Assembly (NCBI RefSeq): GCF_035117555.1
Contig: NZ_JAYKPK010000003.1
Span: forward strand, 358,910-422,909
DNA length: 64,000 nt
Origin: Yoonia sp035117555
Lineage (GTDB): Bacteria > Pseudomonadota > Alphaproteobacteria > Rhodobacterales > Rhodobacteraceae
Direction: 5' to 3'
Part shown: positions 8,607 through 16,919 of the stretch, piece by piece
How the letters are laid out: each line of letters begins with the position of its first letter
How positions within the stretch are numbered: the stretch's first letter is position 1
Translations under genes and position numbers: made by a program
Notes under the pieces: generated by a model
What the model was told of the DNA's origin: nothing
Databases searched by the model: none
What the model saw: the letters and a program-made list of their open reading frames with translations, nothing else

Positions 8607-9857
8607 TTAACTGCCGCCGATCACCGTGATCAGACCGAGCCCGAGCAGGGCGACCAGCGGCAAAACCCGCAGCAGCGACCATTTCAGCAGCAGCAAAAGC
8701 ACCCCGGCGACAGCGATCAACAGCAGCGCCACAGGTTGCAGGCTGGCAGGGTCGGGGATGACCATGTTGATCACGCCCGCTTGCGTCCGCGTGACGCTGT
8801 CAAAGATTACATGCAGCGCGAACCACAGCGACAGATTGGCGATGACACCGACAACCGCCGCCGTGATCCCGGCCAAGGCCGCGCGCAACCGGGGCCTGCC
8901 GTCAAGCCAGTCGATCAAGGGCGCACCGGCGAAAATCCAGATGAAACAAGGCACGAAAGTGACCCAGAGCGTCAGCGCGCCTGCGGCGATGGAAAGCCCG
9001 ACGCCGCCCTGCGCCAGACCTGCGATCATGGCCACGAATTGCGTGACAAGGATCAGCGGGCCGGGCGTGGTTTCTGCCAGCCCCAGCGCATCCATCATTT
9101 GGGGCGTCGTCAACCAGCCGTAGGAAAACACGACCTCTTGCGTCATATAGGCCAAAACCGCATAGGCCCCGCCAAAGGTGACGACGGCGAGCAGCGAAAA
9201 GAACGCCGCGACATCCAGCAAGAATGCGCTGCCGGTCAGCGCGACGATGATCACCGGTGCTGCCCAGATGGCCCCACCGATCACCACGACGCGGGCGGCA
9301 GAGCGCAGGCTGCCGGATGGCAATGCCTGCGCCGCGGTCGCGGGGCCGGGCATCAGCGCACCGGCAATCCCAGCGACCAGCACGACGATGGGGAAGGGTA
9401 CGGCGAAGAAGAACAGGGCGATAAAGGCCAGTATCGCGATGGCGAGATAAGCCTGCCCGACCAGCGCGCGTTTGGCGATTTTGATCAGCGCGGCGATCAC
9501 GATGATAATCACCGTCGCCTGCACGCCGACGAACAAAGCCTGCACGGCAGACAGGTTGCCGTAAGCCCCGTACAGCAACGCAAGTGCTGAGATCACGATG
9601 GCCCCCGGCAGCACGAAAAGCCCGCCGCCGATCAGCCCGCCCAGGATGCCGGCGCGTTTCCAGCCGGCATAGGTGGCAAGCTGCATCGCCTCTGGCCCCG
9701 GTAGCAGCATGCAGAACGACAGGGCGCGCAGAAACTGATCCTCGCTCAGCCAGTCGCGTTTATCGACCAGTTCCTGATGCATCAGTGCGATCTGTGCGGC
9801 AGGGCCGCCAAAGGACAACAGCCCGATCCGGCCAAAGACCGTGAATAATTCTTTCAT
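8607..9857 (-). CDS. chrA: Chromate transporter ChrA
   Basis: CHR-family chromate efflux protein, 416 residues with about 10-12 hydrophobic segments. It is the long form with two homologous halves: the first carries GLLSFGGPAAQIALMHQE and LLPGPEAMQLATYAGW, the second VVTFGGAYAVLAYMTQE and TTPGPLILVTQFVA. It lies 10 bp downstream of the DUF1194 gene on the same strand. Some family members transport other anions, so the substrate is inferred from family. Confidence 0.92.
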   Translation of the reverse strand: MKELFTVFGRIGLLSFGGPAAQIALMHQELVDKRDWLSEDQFLRALSFCMLLPGPEAMQLATYAGWKRAGILGGLIGGGLFVLPGAIVISALALLYGAYGNLSAVQALFVGVQATVIIIVIAALIKIAKRALVGQAYLAIAILAFIALFFFAVPFPIVVLVAGIAGALMPGPATAAQALPSGSLRSAARVVVIGGAIWAAPVIIVALTGSAFLLDVAAFFSLLAVVTFGGAYAVLAYMTQEVVFSYGWLTTPQMMDALGLAETTPGPLILVTQFVAMIAGLAQGGVGLSIAAGALTLWVTFVPCFIWIFAGAPLIDWLDGRPRLRAALAGITAAVVGVIANLSLWFALHVIFDSVTRTQAGVINMVIPDPASLQPVALLLIAVAGVLLLLLKWSLLRVLPLVALLGLGLITVIGGS

Positions 9858-9867
9858 TGCAATAGCC

Positions 9868-10524
9868 CTAGCTGATCACTCTGGTAATTTCGCGCAGGAT
9901 CTTGGCCCTGATCGCTGCGGGATAATCGCGGTGCATCCGCGCTGTCATCACGAACCCGTCGCGGGTGATGACAGAACTGCGTAAATAATTCGTGATGGTC
10001 AAGCCCATGGATTCAATCCCGATTCCGTTGATCGTGACGCCCGCACGCTCGGCCCTTGTGCGGATCATACGCACGTCATCGCCCGCATTGGCCGTGCCGT
10101 CGGTCGATATGTCGATCACCTTGCGTTTGCAATCGGGCACCTGATCGAACAGGGGCAGGGCGGCGCTGATCACATCGCCAGTGGCGGTGCCGGAGAGGAT
10201 GAAAGCACGTTCCATGCTGCGTGCCTGCGCGGATACTTGCGCCGCCAGTCCGGGGCCGGTGATCCTTGTCCAGGGAATCGACAAGGCCTGCTGATCCACG
10301 CCGGACCATTGCACGACGGCGACAGCGACCTGATCGCGGACCATGGTTTCGACGATCTGGGAATCCTGCAAGGCATCGGCCAGACCGTCGGCCTGCAGCC
10401 GGTATTCCGCGCCATCCACAGAATTGGAGACATCAATCGCCAACAACAATGCTGTTTCGCAGGCCATTGCCATAGCCGGTACCATGGCCAACCAGCCAGC
10501 AATGATCGTTTTACGCAACATCAT
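9868..10524 (-). CDS. DUF1194 secreted protein, von Willebrand A-like
   Basis: A 218-residue protein with a cleavable signal peptide (hydrophobic core ending in AMAMA, then CETA). Residues about 26-40, LLLAIDVSNSVDGAEY, form a DxSxS metal-binding motif like that of von Willebrand factor A domains, and VIDISTDGTANAGDD supplies the second acidic loop. This pattern is that of DUF1194. Role unknown; probably periplasmic protein binding. It precedes chrA in a likely two-gene unit. Confidence 0.8.
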   Translation of the reverse strand: MMLRKTIIAGWLAMVPAMAMACETALLLAIDVSNSVDGAEYRLQADGLADALQDSQIVETMVRDQVAVAVVQWSGVDQQALSIPWTRITGPGLAAQVSAQARSMERAFILSGTATGDVISAALPLFDQVPDCKRKVIDISTDGTANAGDDVRMIRTRAERAGVTINGIGIESMGLTITNYLRSSVITRDGFVMTARMHRDYPAAIRAKILREITRVIS

Positions 10525-10589
10525 GACAGTCTGCGCAGCGGGCGATTACGATGCAAGCCTGCCGTTTGACACACACGATAATGTAGGGG

Positions 10590-10915
10590 ATTAGGTGCAG
10601 GTTTCTGTTGCCAGGTACCTGCGGACCCCGCCTATGGTCGCAAAACCATAGGGCTTAAGGTTTCAATAGTTCCGACTGCTTACGCAGCCATCGCCATTGG
10701 TGCTTTGTTGTCATTTGCAACTAGCTTTTTTGTACCGATAACGGTGGTAACTCACCGAGATAAAGCAAACCCCTTTAGACGTTCGTCGATCCTGTTTCGT
10801 CCCCATGGCTGCCAAATGAGCAGTGTTTGGTGGAGACGCCGGGTACCGCCCCCGGGTCCGATCCGCGTATTACGAGCGCGTTTATATCCATAGTCCTTGC
10901 GGACACTTTTGATTT
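10590..10915 (-). ncRNA. ssrA: tmRNA, permuted two-piece form
   Basis: Reading the minus strand, the acceptor piece comes first and ends in the encoded CCA at 10828-10830, after a T-arm-like gggggcggtaccc. A spacer of about 23 bases follows, and the coding piece begins near 10804 with ggggacgaaacaggatcgac. The tag frame runs from 10718 to the TAA at 10680-10682 and encodes ANDNKAPMAMAA, typical of Rhodobacteraceae. This acceptor-before-coding order is the circularly permuted arrangement known in alphaproteobacteria, processed into two RNAs. Outer boundaries are approximate. Confidence 0.93.
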
Positions 10916-10928
10916 AGGCGCTCGCCCG

Positions 10929-11285
10929 TCACATTGCAAGGGGCAGGTTCAGCGCCAGCGCCCCCAGACCCACCACAGCCTCGACCCCGAAAAACGTCCA
11001 TTTCTTGCGCGATTGCCCGTCTAGCACCAAAGATGTCGCCCGGCCCACCGATGCGCCCAACCAGCAAAAGCCCAGCATCGCATAGGCCGCAGGGCTGCCA
11101 AGGATCAGCGCGCCCAGCCCCATGCCGATAAACAAGGCCCCGGCCGAGGCGCGGATTTCGGATGGCCCCATATTTGTCGGCCCCGCCTGCAAATCCAGCG
11201 TTTCCAGCGTATAGCGCGGTGCCAGCCAGCCGAAAACGCCCAGCCCGATGCTGGCCAGCACGAAAATGTAGTTGATGATATCCAT
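10929..11285 (-). CDS. Small membrane protein, DUF4345-like
   Basis: 118 residues with about four hydrophobic segments (MDIINYIFVLASIGLGVFGW at the N-terminus). The pattern of a GWLAPRYTLETL segment followed by ASAGALFIGMGLGALILG resembles DUF4345-type membrane proteins; the family call is tentative. Function unknown. It lies between ssrA and hemN on the same strand. Confidence 0.65.
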   Translation of the reverse strand: MDIINYIFVLASIGLGVFGWLAPRYTLETLDLQAGPTNMGPSEIRASAGALFIGMGLGALILGSPAAYAMLGFCWLGASVGRATSLVLDGQSRKKWTFFGVEAVVGLGALALNLPLAM

Positions 11286-11334
11286 GACCTGATCCCCTGT
11301 TCACCGCCATAAGCTGGCGCATCAGGGGCGAAGA

Positions 11335-12684
11335 TCAAGAGGCTTGCGAATACCGTGCCGCCATCGCGTTAAATCCGTCATAGGCATTGGCGATGATCCG
11401 GGTCAAAACCTTCCCCGCGGGGAAGATTCTGATTTTCTCGCCATCGCGTTCCACGAAACCGGCAAAGTTATCCAGAATGGCCTGATGCACGGGGGTCAGG
11501 ATATCTGCATGAGGATGTCGCGATAAGAGATTGAGATCAATTTCAAAATCACACATCAGCATATTGATCGCCTGTGCGCGTAAGCGGTCTTCTGGCGTCA
11601 TGGTATAGCCGCGATGCCCCGCGAGATCCCCCGCCTCGATCCTGGCGATATAGGCGGCGGTGGCAGAGGCGTTCTGTACATAGCCCGCGTCGTATTGGGA
11701 GATGGACGATGCGCCGATGCCGATCAGCGTGGGGCAGGTGTCATCGGTATAGCCTTGGAAATTGCGCCGGAGCCGACCGCTGTTGGCGGCAATGGTCAGG
11801 CTGTCATCGGGCTTGCCGAAATGGTCGATCCCGATAGGCTGATAGCCCGCAGCGACAAAGGCATGGGCGGCCTGTTGGGCGAGGTGATAGCGATCCTCCT
11901 CACTCGGCAGGGCTGTTTCATTAATCAGCTTTTGCCGTTTGGAAAAATTCGGCACATGCGCATAGCCGAACAGCGCGATCCTGTCAGGGTCCAGCGCGCG
12001 GACTTTTGCCAGCGTGTCGGCCAGTTTGGCAGGTGTCTGATGCGGCAAGCCATAAACAAGATCGGCGTTCAGCGATTTGATACCCGCCGCGCGCAGGCTG
12101 TCGACGCAGGCTTTGGTCGTGGCGAAGCTCTGGTCGCGGCCAATCGCGGCTTGCACATCGGGGGCGAAATCCTGAATGCCGATACTTGCGCGGGTCATCC
12201 CCATATCGGCCAGCATGGCGATCTTGGCATCATCGACAAGGGTCGGGTCAATTTCGACCGAGAAATGGAAATCCGGGGCAGGCGGGATTACATCCATCAC
12301 CGCCTGTGCCAGATCGCGGATCATGTCGGGCGGCAAGATCGTCGGCGTGCCGCCGCCCCAATGCATCTGGCCCATGCTCACGCCAGCAGGCAGGGTGCGG
12401 GCCAGCATGGCCAGTTCCATTTTGACCACGCGCAGATAATTCTCGACGGGTTTCAGCGTGGTCGTGCCTTGCGTCGCGCAAGCGCAGAACCAGCACAGCC
12501 TTTCGCAAAACGGGATGTGGATATAGACCGAGATTGGCACGGCGGGGTCTAGCTTGGTCAGGCAATCGCGTTGAAAATCCGCGCCCACCTCCGGGTTGAA
12601 CGCAGTGGCGGGCGGATAGCTGGTGTAGCGGGGCACGCGCGCATCGAACAGGCCCATGCGGCGCAGATTTGCAATATGATCCAT
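11335..12684 (-). CDS. hemN: Oxygen-independent coproporphyrinogen III oxidase
   Basis: Radical SAM enzyme that oxidatively decarboxylates coproporphyrinogen III to protoporphyrinogen IX without oxygen. 449 residues. The iron-sulfur cysteines are in IPFCERLCWFCAC (CX3CX2C), preceded by the family's VPRYTSYPPA; GGGTPT follows as the SAM-contacting loop. The C-terminal HemN domain is present. A likely FNR site lies 34 bp upstream of the start, fitting induction under low oxygen, and the upstream neighbours are cytochrome oxidase assembly genes. Confidence 0.96.
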   Translation of the reverse strand: MDHIANLRRMGLFDARVPRYTSYPPATAFNPEVGADFQRDCLTKLDPAVPISVYIHIPFCERLCWFCACATQGTTTLKPVENYLRVVKMELAMLARTLPAGVSMGQMHWGGGTPTILPPDMIRDLAQAVMDVIPPAPDFHFSVEIDPTLVDDAKIAMLADMGMTRASIGIQDFAPDVQAAIGRDQSFATTKACVDSLRAAGIKSLNADLVYGLPHQTPAKLADTLAKVRALDPDRIALFGYAHVPNFSKRQKLINETALPSEEDRYHLAQQAAHAFVAAGYQPIGIDHFGKPDDSLTIAANSGRLRRNFQGYTDDTCPTLIGIGASSISQYDAGYVQNASATAAYIARIEAGDLAGHRGYTMTPEDRLRAQAINMLMCDFEIDLNLLSRHPHADILTPVHQAILDNFAGFVERDGEKIRIFPAGKVLTRIIANAYDGFNAMAARYSQAS

Positions 12685-12717
12685 GAGGCCATGTTGCAGA
12701 TGATCCGGCGCAGTTTA

Positions 12718-12731
12718 TTGCGCCAGATCAA
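12718..12731 (-). promoter_or_regulatory. Probable FNR/FnrL-binding site upstream of hemN
   Basis: TTGCGCCAGATCAA matches the FNR consensus TTGAY-N4-RTCAA in the second half-site and the invariant TTG of the first. It is 34 bases before the hemN start codon. FnrL control of hemN is well known in related bacteria; here it is inferred from the match and position. Confidence 0.65.
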
Positions 12732-12744
12732 ATTGTATTGAAAA

Positions 12745-13347
12745 TCAGGCCAGTTGATCCACGAAACAGGCGGTGATTTCCGCCACCTGTTCCGAAGGCG
12801 TGTCGCGCCGGAAGAAGGTGGCAAAGCCGGTCTCGGGGAACATCAGATAGGTCTGGGTCGAATGATCGACGAGATAATAGTCCGGGTCACCTTCGACCGC
12901 GCGGTAATAGGTCTTATAGGCTTGGCTGGCCGCGCGAATCTGTTCAGGGCTGCCGGTCAGGCCGATCATCTCTGGGTGGAAATTATCGGTGTAGTCGCGC
13001 ACCACATCGACCGTGTCGCGCTGCGGATCGACCGAGATGAAGATGGTGCCGATATCGACCCCTTCATCGGCCAGAATCTCTGCGGCAATCGCATTGCGCA
13101 TCGAATCGATGGGGCAGACATCGGGGCAGAAGGTGTAGCCGAAATAGACCAGCGTCGGTTTGGTGATGACGTCGGTGTCAGTGACTGTCTCGCCGGTTTC
13201 AGAGACCAGTTCGAACGGGCCTCCAATCGATGCCCCGGCGACGCTTGTATTGCCACAAGGGTCGGGGGTCTGCGTGGTTTGCCAGGTGTAGACACCGATG
13301 GCGGCGGCGGCGGCCAGCGTGGCGCTGCCAAAAATCACAGCTTTCAT
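12745..13347 (-). CDS. SCO family copper chaperone
   Basis: Membrane-anchored thioredoxin-fold protein that helps assemble the CuA centre of cytochrome c oxidase (SCO1/SenC/PrrC family). 200 residues. An N-terminal hydrophobic segment acts as signal anchor; the copper ligands are the two Cys of TFCPDVCPID and the distal His in YLVDHSTQTYL. It lies in the same strand order as the PCuAC-domain gene, its usual partner in copper delivery. Confidence 0.93.
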   Translation of the reverse strand: MKAVIFGSATLAAAAAIGVYTWQTTQTPDPCGNTSVAGASIGGPFELVSETGETVTDTDVITKPTLVYFGYTFCPDVCPIDSMRNAIAAEILADEGVDIGTIFISVDPQRDTVDVVRDYTDNFHPEMIGLTGSPEQIRAASQAYKTYYRAVEGDPDYYLVDHSTQTYLMFPETGFATFFRRDTPSEQVAEITACFVDQLA

Positions 13348-13405
13348 AATGTTTCCTTTCGGGTCGGAGCCTCACCCGGATCGTCGGGGTGAGGCCGTGA
13401 CAGGA

Positions 13406-13870
13406 TCAATGGTTTTCGTGGCCAGTCGGCGCGGGCATGTCGCGGGCGACCACATCGAAAGTGACCGGCACTTCGCCCGCTTGTTCAAAGACCAGTGTCG
13501 CGCTGATCTCATCGCCTGCGGTCAGCGGCTTGCCTTGCAGGCCCATGAACATGACATGCATGCCGCCGGGTGCCAGCGTGACGGTGTCACCGGCGGGCAC
13601 TGGAATCGCATCCAGATGCACCATCCGGGCGACGTCATTTTCAAATTCGGTCGTGTGCAATTGCACGCGGGGGAAGTCGGCGGTGACGGCGACCAGCTTG
13701 TCATCTTCGGTGCCGGTATTCGTGATGGTCAGGTAACCGCCGCCGGACATGGCACCGGGCGCGGTTTCAAAAGCGCGGGTTTCGGTGATGGTCAAGGCGC
13801 TGTCAGCAAGGGCCGCAGTGGCGCCACAAGCGATAATCATGGCCAGAGCGGCCAGTTTTGGGAATGTCAT
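13406..13870 (-). CDS. Copper chaperone PCu(A)C
   Basis: Periplasmic copper(I) carrier of 154 residues with a signal peptide ending around ATAALA. The methionine/histidine copper site is visible: a His in VQLHTTEF, a Met in ARMVHL, and the HVMFMG segment (HxM). Such proteins hand copper to SCO and cytochrome oxidase. Here it is 58 bp upstream of the SCO gene. Confidence 0.92.
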   Translation of the reverse strand: MTFPKLAALAMIIACGATAALADSALTITETRAFETAPGAMSGGGYLTITNTGTEDDKLVAVTADFPRVQLHTTEFENDVARMVHLDAIPVPAGDTVTLAPGGMHVMFMGLQGKPLTAGDEISATLVFEQAGEVPVTFDVVARDMPAPTGHENH

Positions 13871-13921
13871 AGAAGGGTCTTTCTGGATGCGCGGGTCAGG
13901 ACCCGCGTGACGGGGAAAAGT

Positions 13922-14305
13922 TCAGACGTGGTATGAACGATCCCGCGCAGGCGGTGCGCGCGCCGGATGGGGAGGTATGGCCTGCGCACGGGTGAACGCA
14001 TGCGCAGACATGGACCAATCGGCAAGGGTGACGCTGATCAGCGTTGCGGCGTCACTTGCCGGGCAGGGCAGGTCGGCCCCGGCCGCGATCAGACAGGCCA
14101 TGCAGATATCGACGCCGTGCAACGGCCGCCCGGTATCCGCACAGATCGCCGCCCAATCGCCGCCCGAGAGCAGATAGGCCTGCGCGCGGGCATCATCCTG
14201 CGGCGGATTATGCCCGAAACTGACCGCCGTCAGCGCCAGCGCGAGCAAGGCCGCGACAAAGCCGCGTGCGATCATCGGGGCGAGGGAGGTGATCCGCGAA
14301 AACAT
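13922..14305 (-). CDS. Small secreted protein, DUF2946-like
   Basis: 127 residues with an N-terminal hydrophobic helix, then a short domain with spaced cysteines (WAAICADTG, VDICMACLIAAG, DLPCP). Size, Cys arrangement and position before the PCuAC gene suggest the DUF2946 class of copper-associated proteins, but the match is weak. It is probably the first gene of the copper cluster. Confidence 0.55.
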   Translation of the reverse strand: MFSRITSLAPMIARGFVAALLALALTAVSFGHNPPQDDARAQAYLLSGGDWAAICADTGRPLHGVDICMACLIAAGADLPCPASDAATLISVTLADWSMSAHAFTRAQAIPPHPARAPPARDRSYHV

Positions 14306-14393
14306 ATCCCCTCATCTACCTGTATCGGCGCAAAGGTCCAGCCGGTTTTTTGTCACGGTGTGGGGTGGGATGGCCGCTTGGAGCCAATACTGC

Positions 14394-14939
14394 CTATAAA
14401 CCGGTGCTTGCCCATTGAGTGATAACGGCATCTCGATCTTGCTGGCTACGACATCGCCATTTCTGGACATCATCTGTACTTTCGAAGACTTCGGTGATGT
14501 AACTGCGAAATCGTGATTTATTTTTAAGGCTACGAAGCGCAAAACGGTATTGTTGAACTGGCCAGTCGACATTTCCGGTGGGAAGTTCGGGACGTGTTTG
14601 GCCAAAAAACTTCCATGGTCGCGACAGAAGTTGACATGCCCTGATATGTTCTGGCGGGTCTAGCCAGATTAAAGCATCCGCCTGTTCGACGGCTTGGAAC
14701 AAGAGGCTTGGACCGCCTTCAAGTATCCATGCGGGTTTTGCGATTTCGATCGAAAGCGCAGCATCAATTTCTGTACGCGGCCGTTGTTCCCAATTAGTTG
14801 TCAGCTTAATGGCATCAAATGAGACCACCGGAACATCTGGACGCACCAAAGCAAGCTTTGCGGCGAAGTAGCTCTTTCCAACCCCATTTGCGCCCGTAAT
14901 AATGATCTTGTCCAAATCGCCCACGCCATCTTGCCTCAT
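14394..14939 (-). CDS. P-loop nucleotide kinase-like protein
   Basis: A 181-residue P-loop protein. The Walker A motif GANGVGKS sits at about residues 16-23 after IIIT, and the rest resembles the adenylate-kinase-like group of small ATPases sometimes called DNA topology modulation or FlaR-like kinases: WILEGGP and ALIWLDPPEHIRACQLLSR fit the lid and Walker B regions. Substrate unknown. Its GC content is visibly lower than its neighbours', so it may be a transferred gene. Confidence 0.7.
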   Translation of the reverse strand: MRQDGVGDLDKIIITGANGVGKSYFAAKLALVRPDVPVVSFDAIKLTTNWEQRPRTEIDAALSIEIAKPAWILEGGPSLLFQAVEQADALIWLDPPEHIRACQLLSRPWKFFGQTRPELPTGNVDWPVQQYRFALRSLKNKSRFRSYITEVFESTDDVQKWRCRSQQDRDAVITQWASTGL

Positions 14940-15071
14940 TCAAGGGTAAACTGCCTGAAATTAAGTCTGGTGCCAATGACCGCTTCGTCCCGCAAAGCAC
15001 ACATAGGCCCTGTCTCACAAGAAAACGCGGTTCTTCATCATCCAAAGGCTTTTTCGGGCGATTCGTCCACA

Positions 15072-15104
15072 GCAAAGGGCGGCGCCATTGGCACCGCCCT
15101 TTGC
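15072..15104 (-). terminator. Terminator after the solute-binding protein gene
   Basis: On the minus strand, gcaaagggcggtgcc and ggcgccgccctttgc form a 15-bp stem with one mismatch around a 3-base loop, just beyond the stop codon at 15121. Confidence 0.75.
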
Positions 15105-15120
15105 AACCTTGTCAGTCTGA

Positions 15121-16161
15121 TCAGAACCCGGCTTTGATCATCTCGAATGTTTCGGACATCCGTTCCTTGTCTTCATTGCTCATCGGCAATTGCGCAAGGA
15201 TCGGCACGTCGATGGCTTCCAGACCGGAGGCAACGAGGTCTTCTTCGGTCACTTGCGCTTCCAGAGCTGCGGCATTGGCGGAACCGTAGCCCGCTTCCAG
15301 CAAGGGCACGACCGAGGTTTCGGACAGGAAGGCGTTGAGGTAATCGTAAGCCTTGTCATCATTGCCTTCGCCGCTGGCCAGTTTCACGTAACCGCACAGC
15401 CAGAGCGAGGACCCTTCTTCTGCCTCACGCTGGAACGCGATGGGCCGGCCTTCATCGACCATGGCGGGATAGGTTTCGTTCCAGGCCCAGCTGACCAGAA
15501 TTTCACCCGAGGACAAAAGCTGCGCGAGTTCCGCAGGATCGGTCCAATAGGTGCGCAGGTTCGGATGCACTTCGCGCAGCCAGTTGGAGGCAGCCTCGAA
15601 TTCCTCATCTGTGACGTCTTGCCAATTGGTCACGCCGGTGGCGAGATAGGCCAAAGCATAGGCGTCATCGACGTTGTCGGGCAGGGTCATCCGCCCGGCA
15701 TAGGCGGGGTTGGTAAAGACCTGCAGGCTCGCCACATCCTCTGCCGGGACTTCATCGGGGTTATAGGCAATCGCCGTGGACCCGAAATCGGTCGGGATGA
15801 AATAGGTCTCGCCCGCGCCGATTTCCTCGCCCACGAGGCTGGCATTCAGATCGTTATAAGCGGTGATCTTTGTGGTATCCCATGGTTCCAGAATGCCGCT
15901 TTCGGTCCAGCGGGTCACGGAAGGTGCGCAAAGATGCGACACATCGGCCTGAAAGCCCGAGCGGATTTTCTGAAACGCCTCATCCTCGTCACCAAAGAAG
16001 GTAAAGGTCGGGCTGGCGCCATGCGTGTCGATGTAATCCTGATGATATTCGGGCATCTCAAACCCGGAATAATCGAACACCAGCAATTCGCTGTCCTGTG
16101 CCGCGACCGCGCTGGCCATTGCGACCAAAGACGCCGCACCCATCAATCCTGTCAGTTTCAT
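15121..16161 (-). CDS. Periplasmic polyamine-type ABC substrate-binding protein
   Basis: 346 residues, beginning with a signal peptide (MKLTGLMGAASLVAMASAVA then AQDSE). The mature part fits the PotD/PotF spermidine-putrescine binding family: LLVFDYSGFEMPEYHQDY at the N-terminus, YFIPTDFGSTAIAYNPDEV, and an extended two-lobe fold. The open frame extends 49 codons upstream, but the ATG at 16161 follows gggagaat and begins a clean signal sequence. No permease or ATPase gene is adjacent, so it is an orphan binding protein here. Confidence 0.88.
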   Translation of the reverse strand: MKLTGLMGAASLVAMASAVAAQDSELLVFDYSGFEMPEYHQDYIDTHGASPTFTFFGDEDEAFQKIRSGFQADVSHLCAPSVTRWTESGILEPWDTTKITAYNDLNASLVGEEIGAGETYFIPTDFGSTAIAYNPDEVPAEDVASLQVFTNPAYAGRMTLPDNVDDAYALAYLATGVTNWQDVTDEEFEAASNWLREVHPNLRTYWTDPAELAQLLSSGEILVSWAWNETYPAMVDEGRPIAFQREAEEGSSLWLCGYVKLASGEGNDDKAYDYLNAFLSETSVVPLLEAGYGSANAAALEAQVTEEDLVASGLEAIDVPILAQLPMSNEDKERMSETFEMIKAGF

Positions 16162-16392
16162 ATTATTCTCCCAGTTGTTTTCTGTGGATAAACCTAAGTG
16201 CGCAAATCCAGCGCGGCAAGGGGGATCGCGCCGCGCTATCCCTGTTTTGCCGGGCGCTGCCTTTCTGGGCATCGGAGCCGGGTTTTGCACGTCGAACAGA
16301 CCAAACATGATCGCAATTCAGCATTGCCGGGGCGGGGAATGTCTGACAGGTTTCCCCACAAGAAACAGTGACTTCACGACAGGATCGCGGCG

Positions 16393-16899
16393 ATGATCAA
16401 CCCCGGATATTGCCAGATGATGGCCCGCTATAACGCCTGGCAGAATGCCGGGCTGCGCGATTTGCTCAAGGATATCCCGACGGCGGAACTGACCAAGGAT
16501 CGGGGGGCCTTCTTTGGTTCAATTCTTGGGACGCTGAACCATCTGCTCTGGGCCGATACGATCTGGATCAGCAGGCTGGATGGTGGCCCCGGCACCGATG
16601 TCGCGATGAAGGACGGCCCTTTCATGACCCCCACGGCTGCCGTCTGGTCCGCGGATCGGTTCCGCATGGATGGCCGGATCAGCCTTTGGGCGAAACAGGT
16701 CAAGGCGATTGATCTGCTCGGTGACCTGACATGGCATTCCGCCGTGATGCAGCGGCAGATGTCCAAGCCAAAGGCGATATGCGTCATGCAGCTATTCAAC
16801 CATCAGACCCATCATCGCGGGCAGGTCCATGCTTTGCTGACCCAGATCGGGTTAAAGCCGCAGGATACGGATATCCCGTTCATGCCTGATGCGTTCTGA
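16393..16899 (+). CDS. DinB family protein
   Basis: A 168-residue four-helix-bundle protein of the DinB/YfiT metal-binding superfamily. The three histidine ligands are likely in GTLNHLLWAD and NHQTHHRGQVHALL. Some relatives are thiol-dependent transferases or damage-inducible proteins; the role here is unknown. It is 20 bp before acuI on the same strand. Confidence 0.85.
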   Translation: MINPGYCQMMARYNAWQNAGLRDLLKDIPTAELTKDRGAFFGSILGTLNHLLWADTIWISRLDGGPGTDVAMKDGPFMTPTAAVWSADRFRMDGRISLWAKQVKAIDLLGDLTWHSAVMQRQMSKPKAICVMQLFNHQTHHRGQVHALLTQIGLKPQDTDIPFMPDAF

Positions 16900-16919
16900 T
16901 ACATTTAAAGGAGGAAACA

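Noticed and set aside
8601..9590. 329-codon plus-strand frame opposite chrA
   Set aside because: Composition is Asp/Gln/Arg/Gly-rich as expected from the complement of membrane-protein codons; chrA is certain.
14312..14605. 97-codon frame overlapping the P-loop kinase gene
   Set aside because: Same-strand shadow in another frame; the kinase frame carries the Walker motif and family features.
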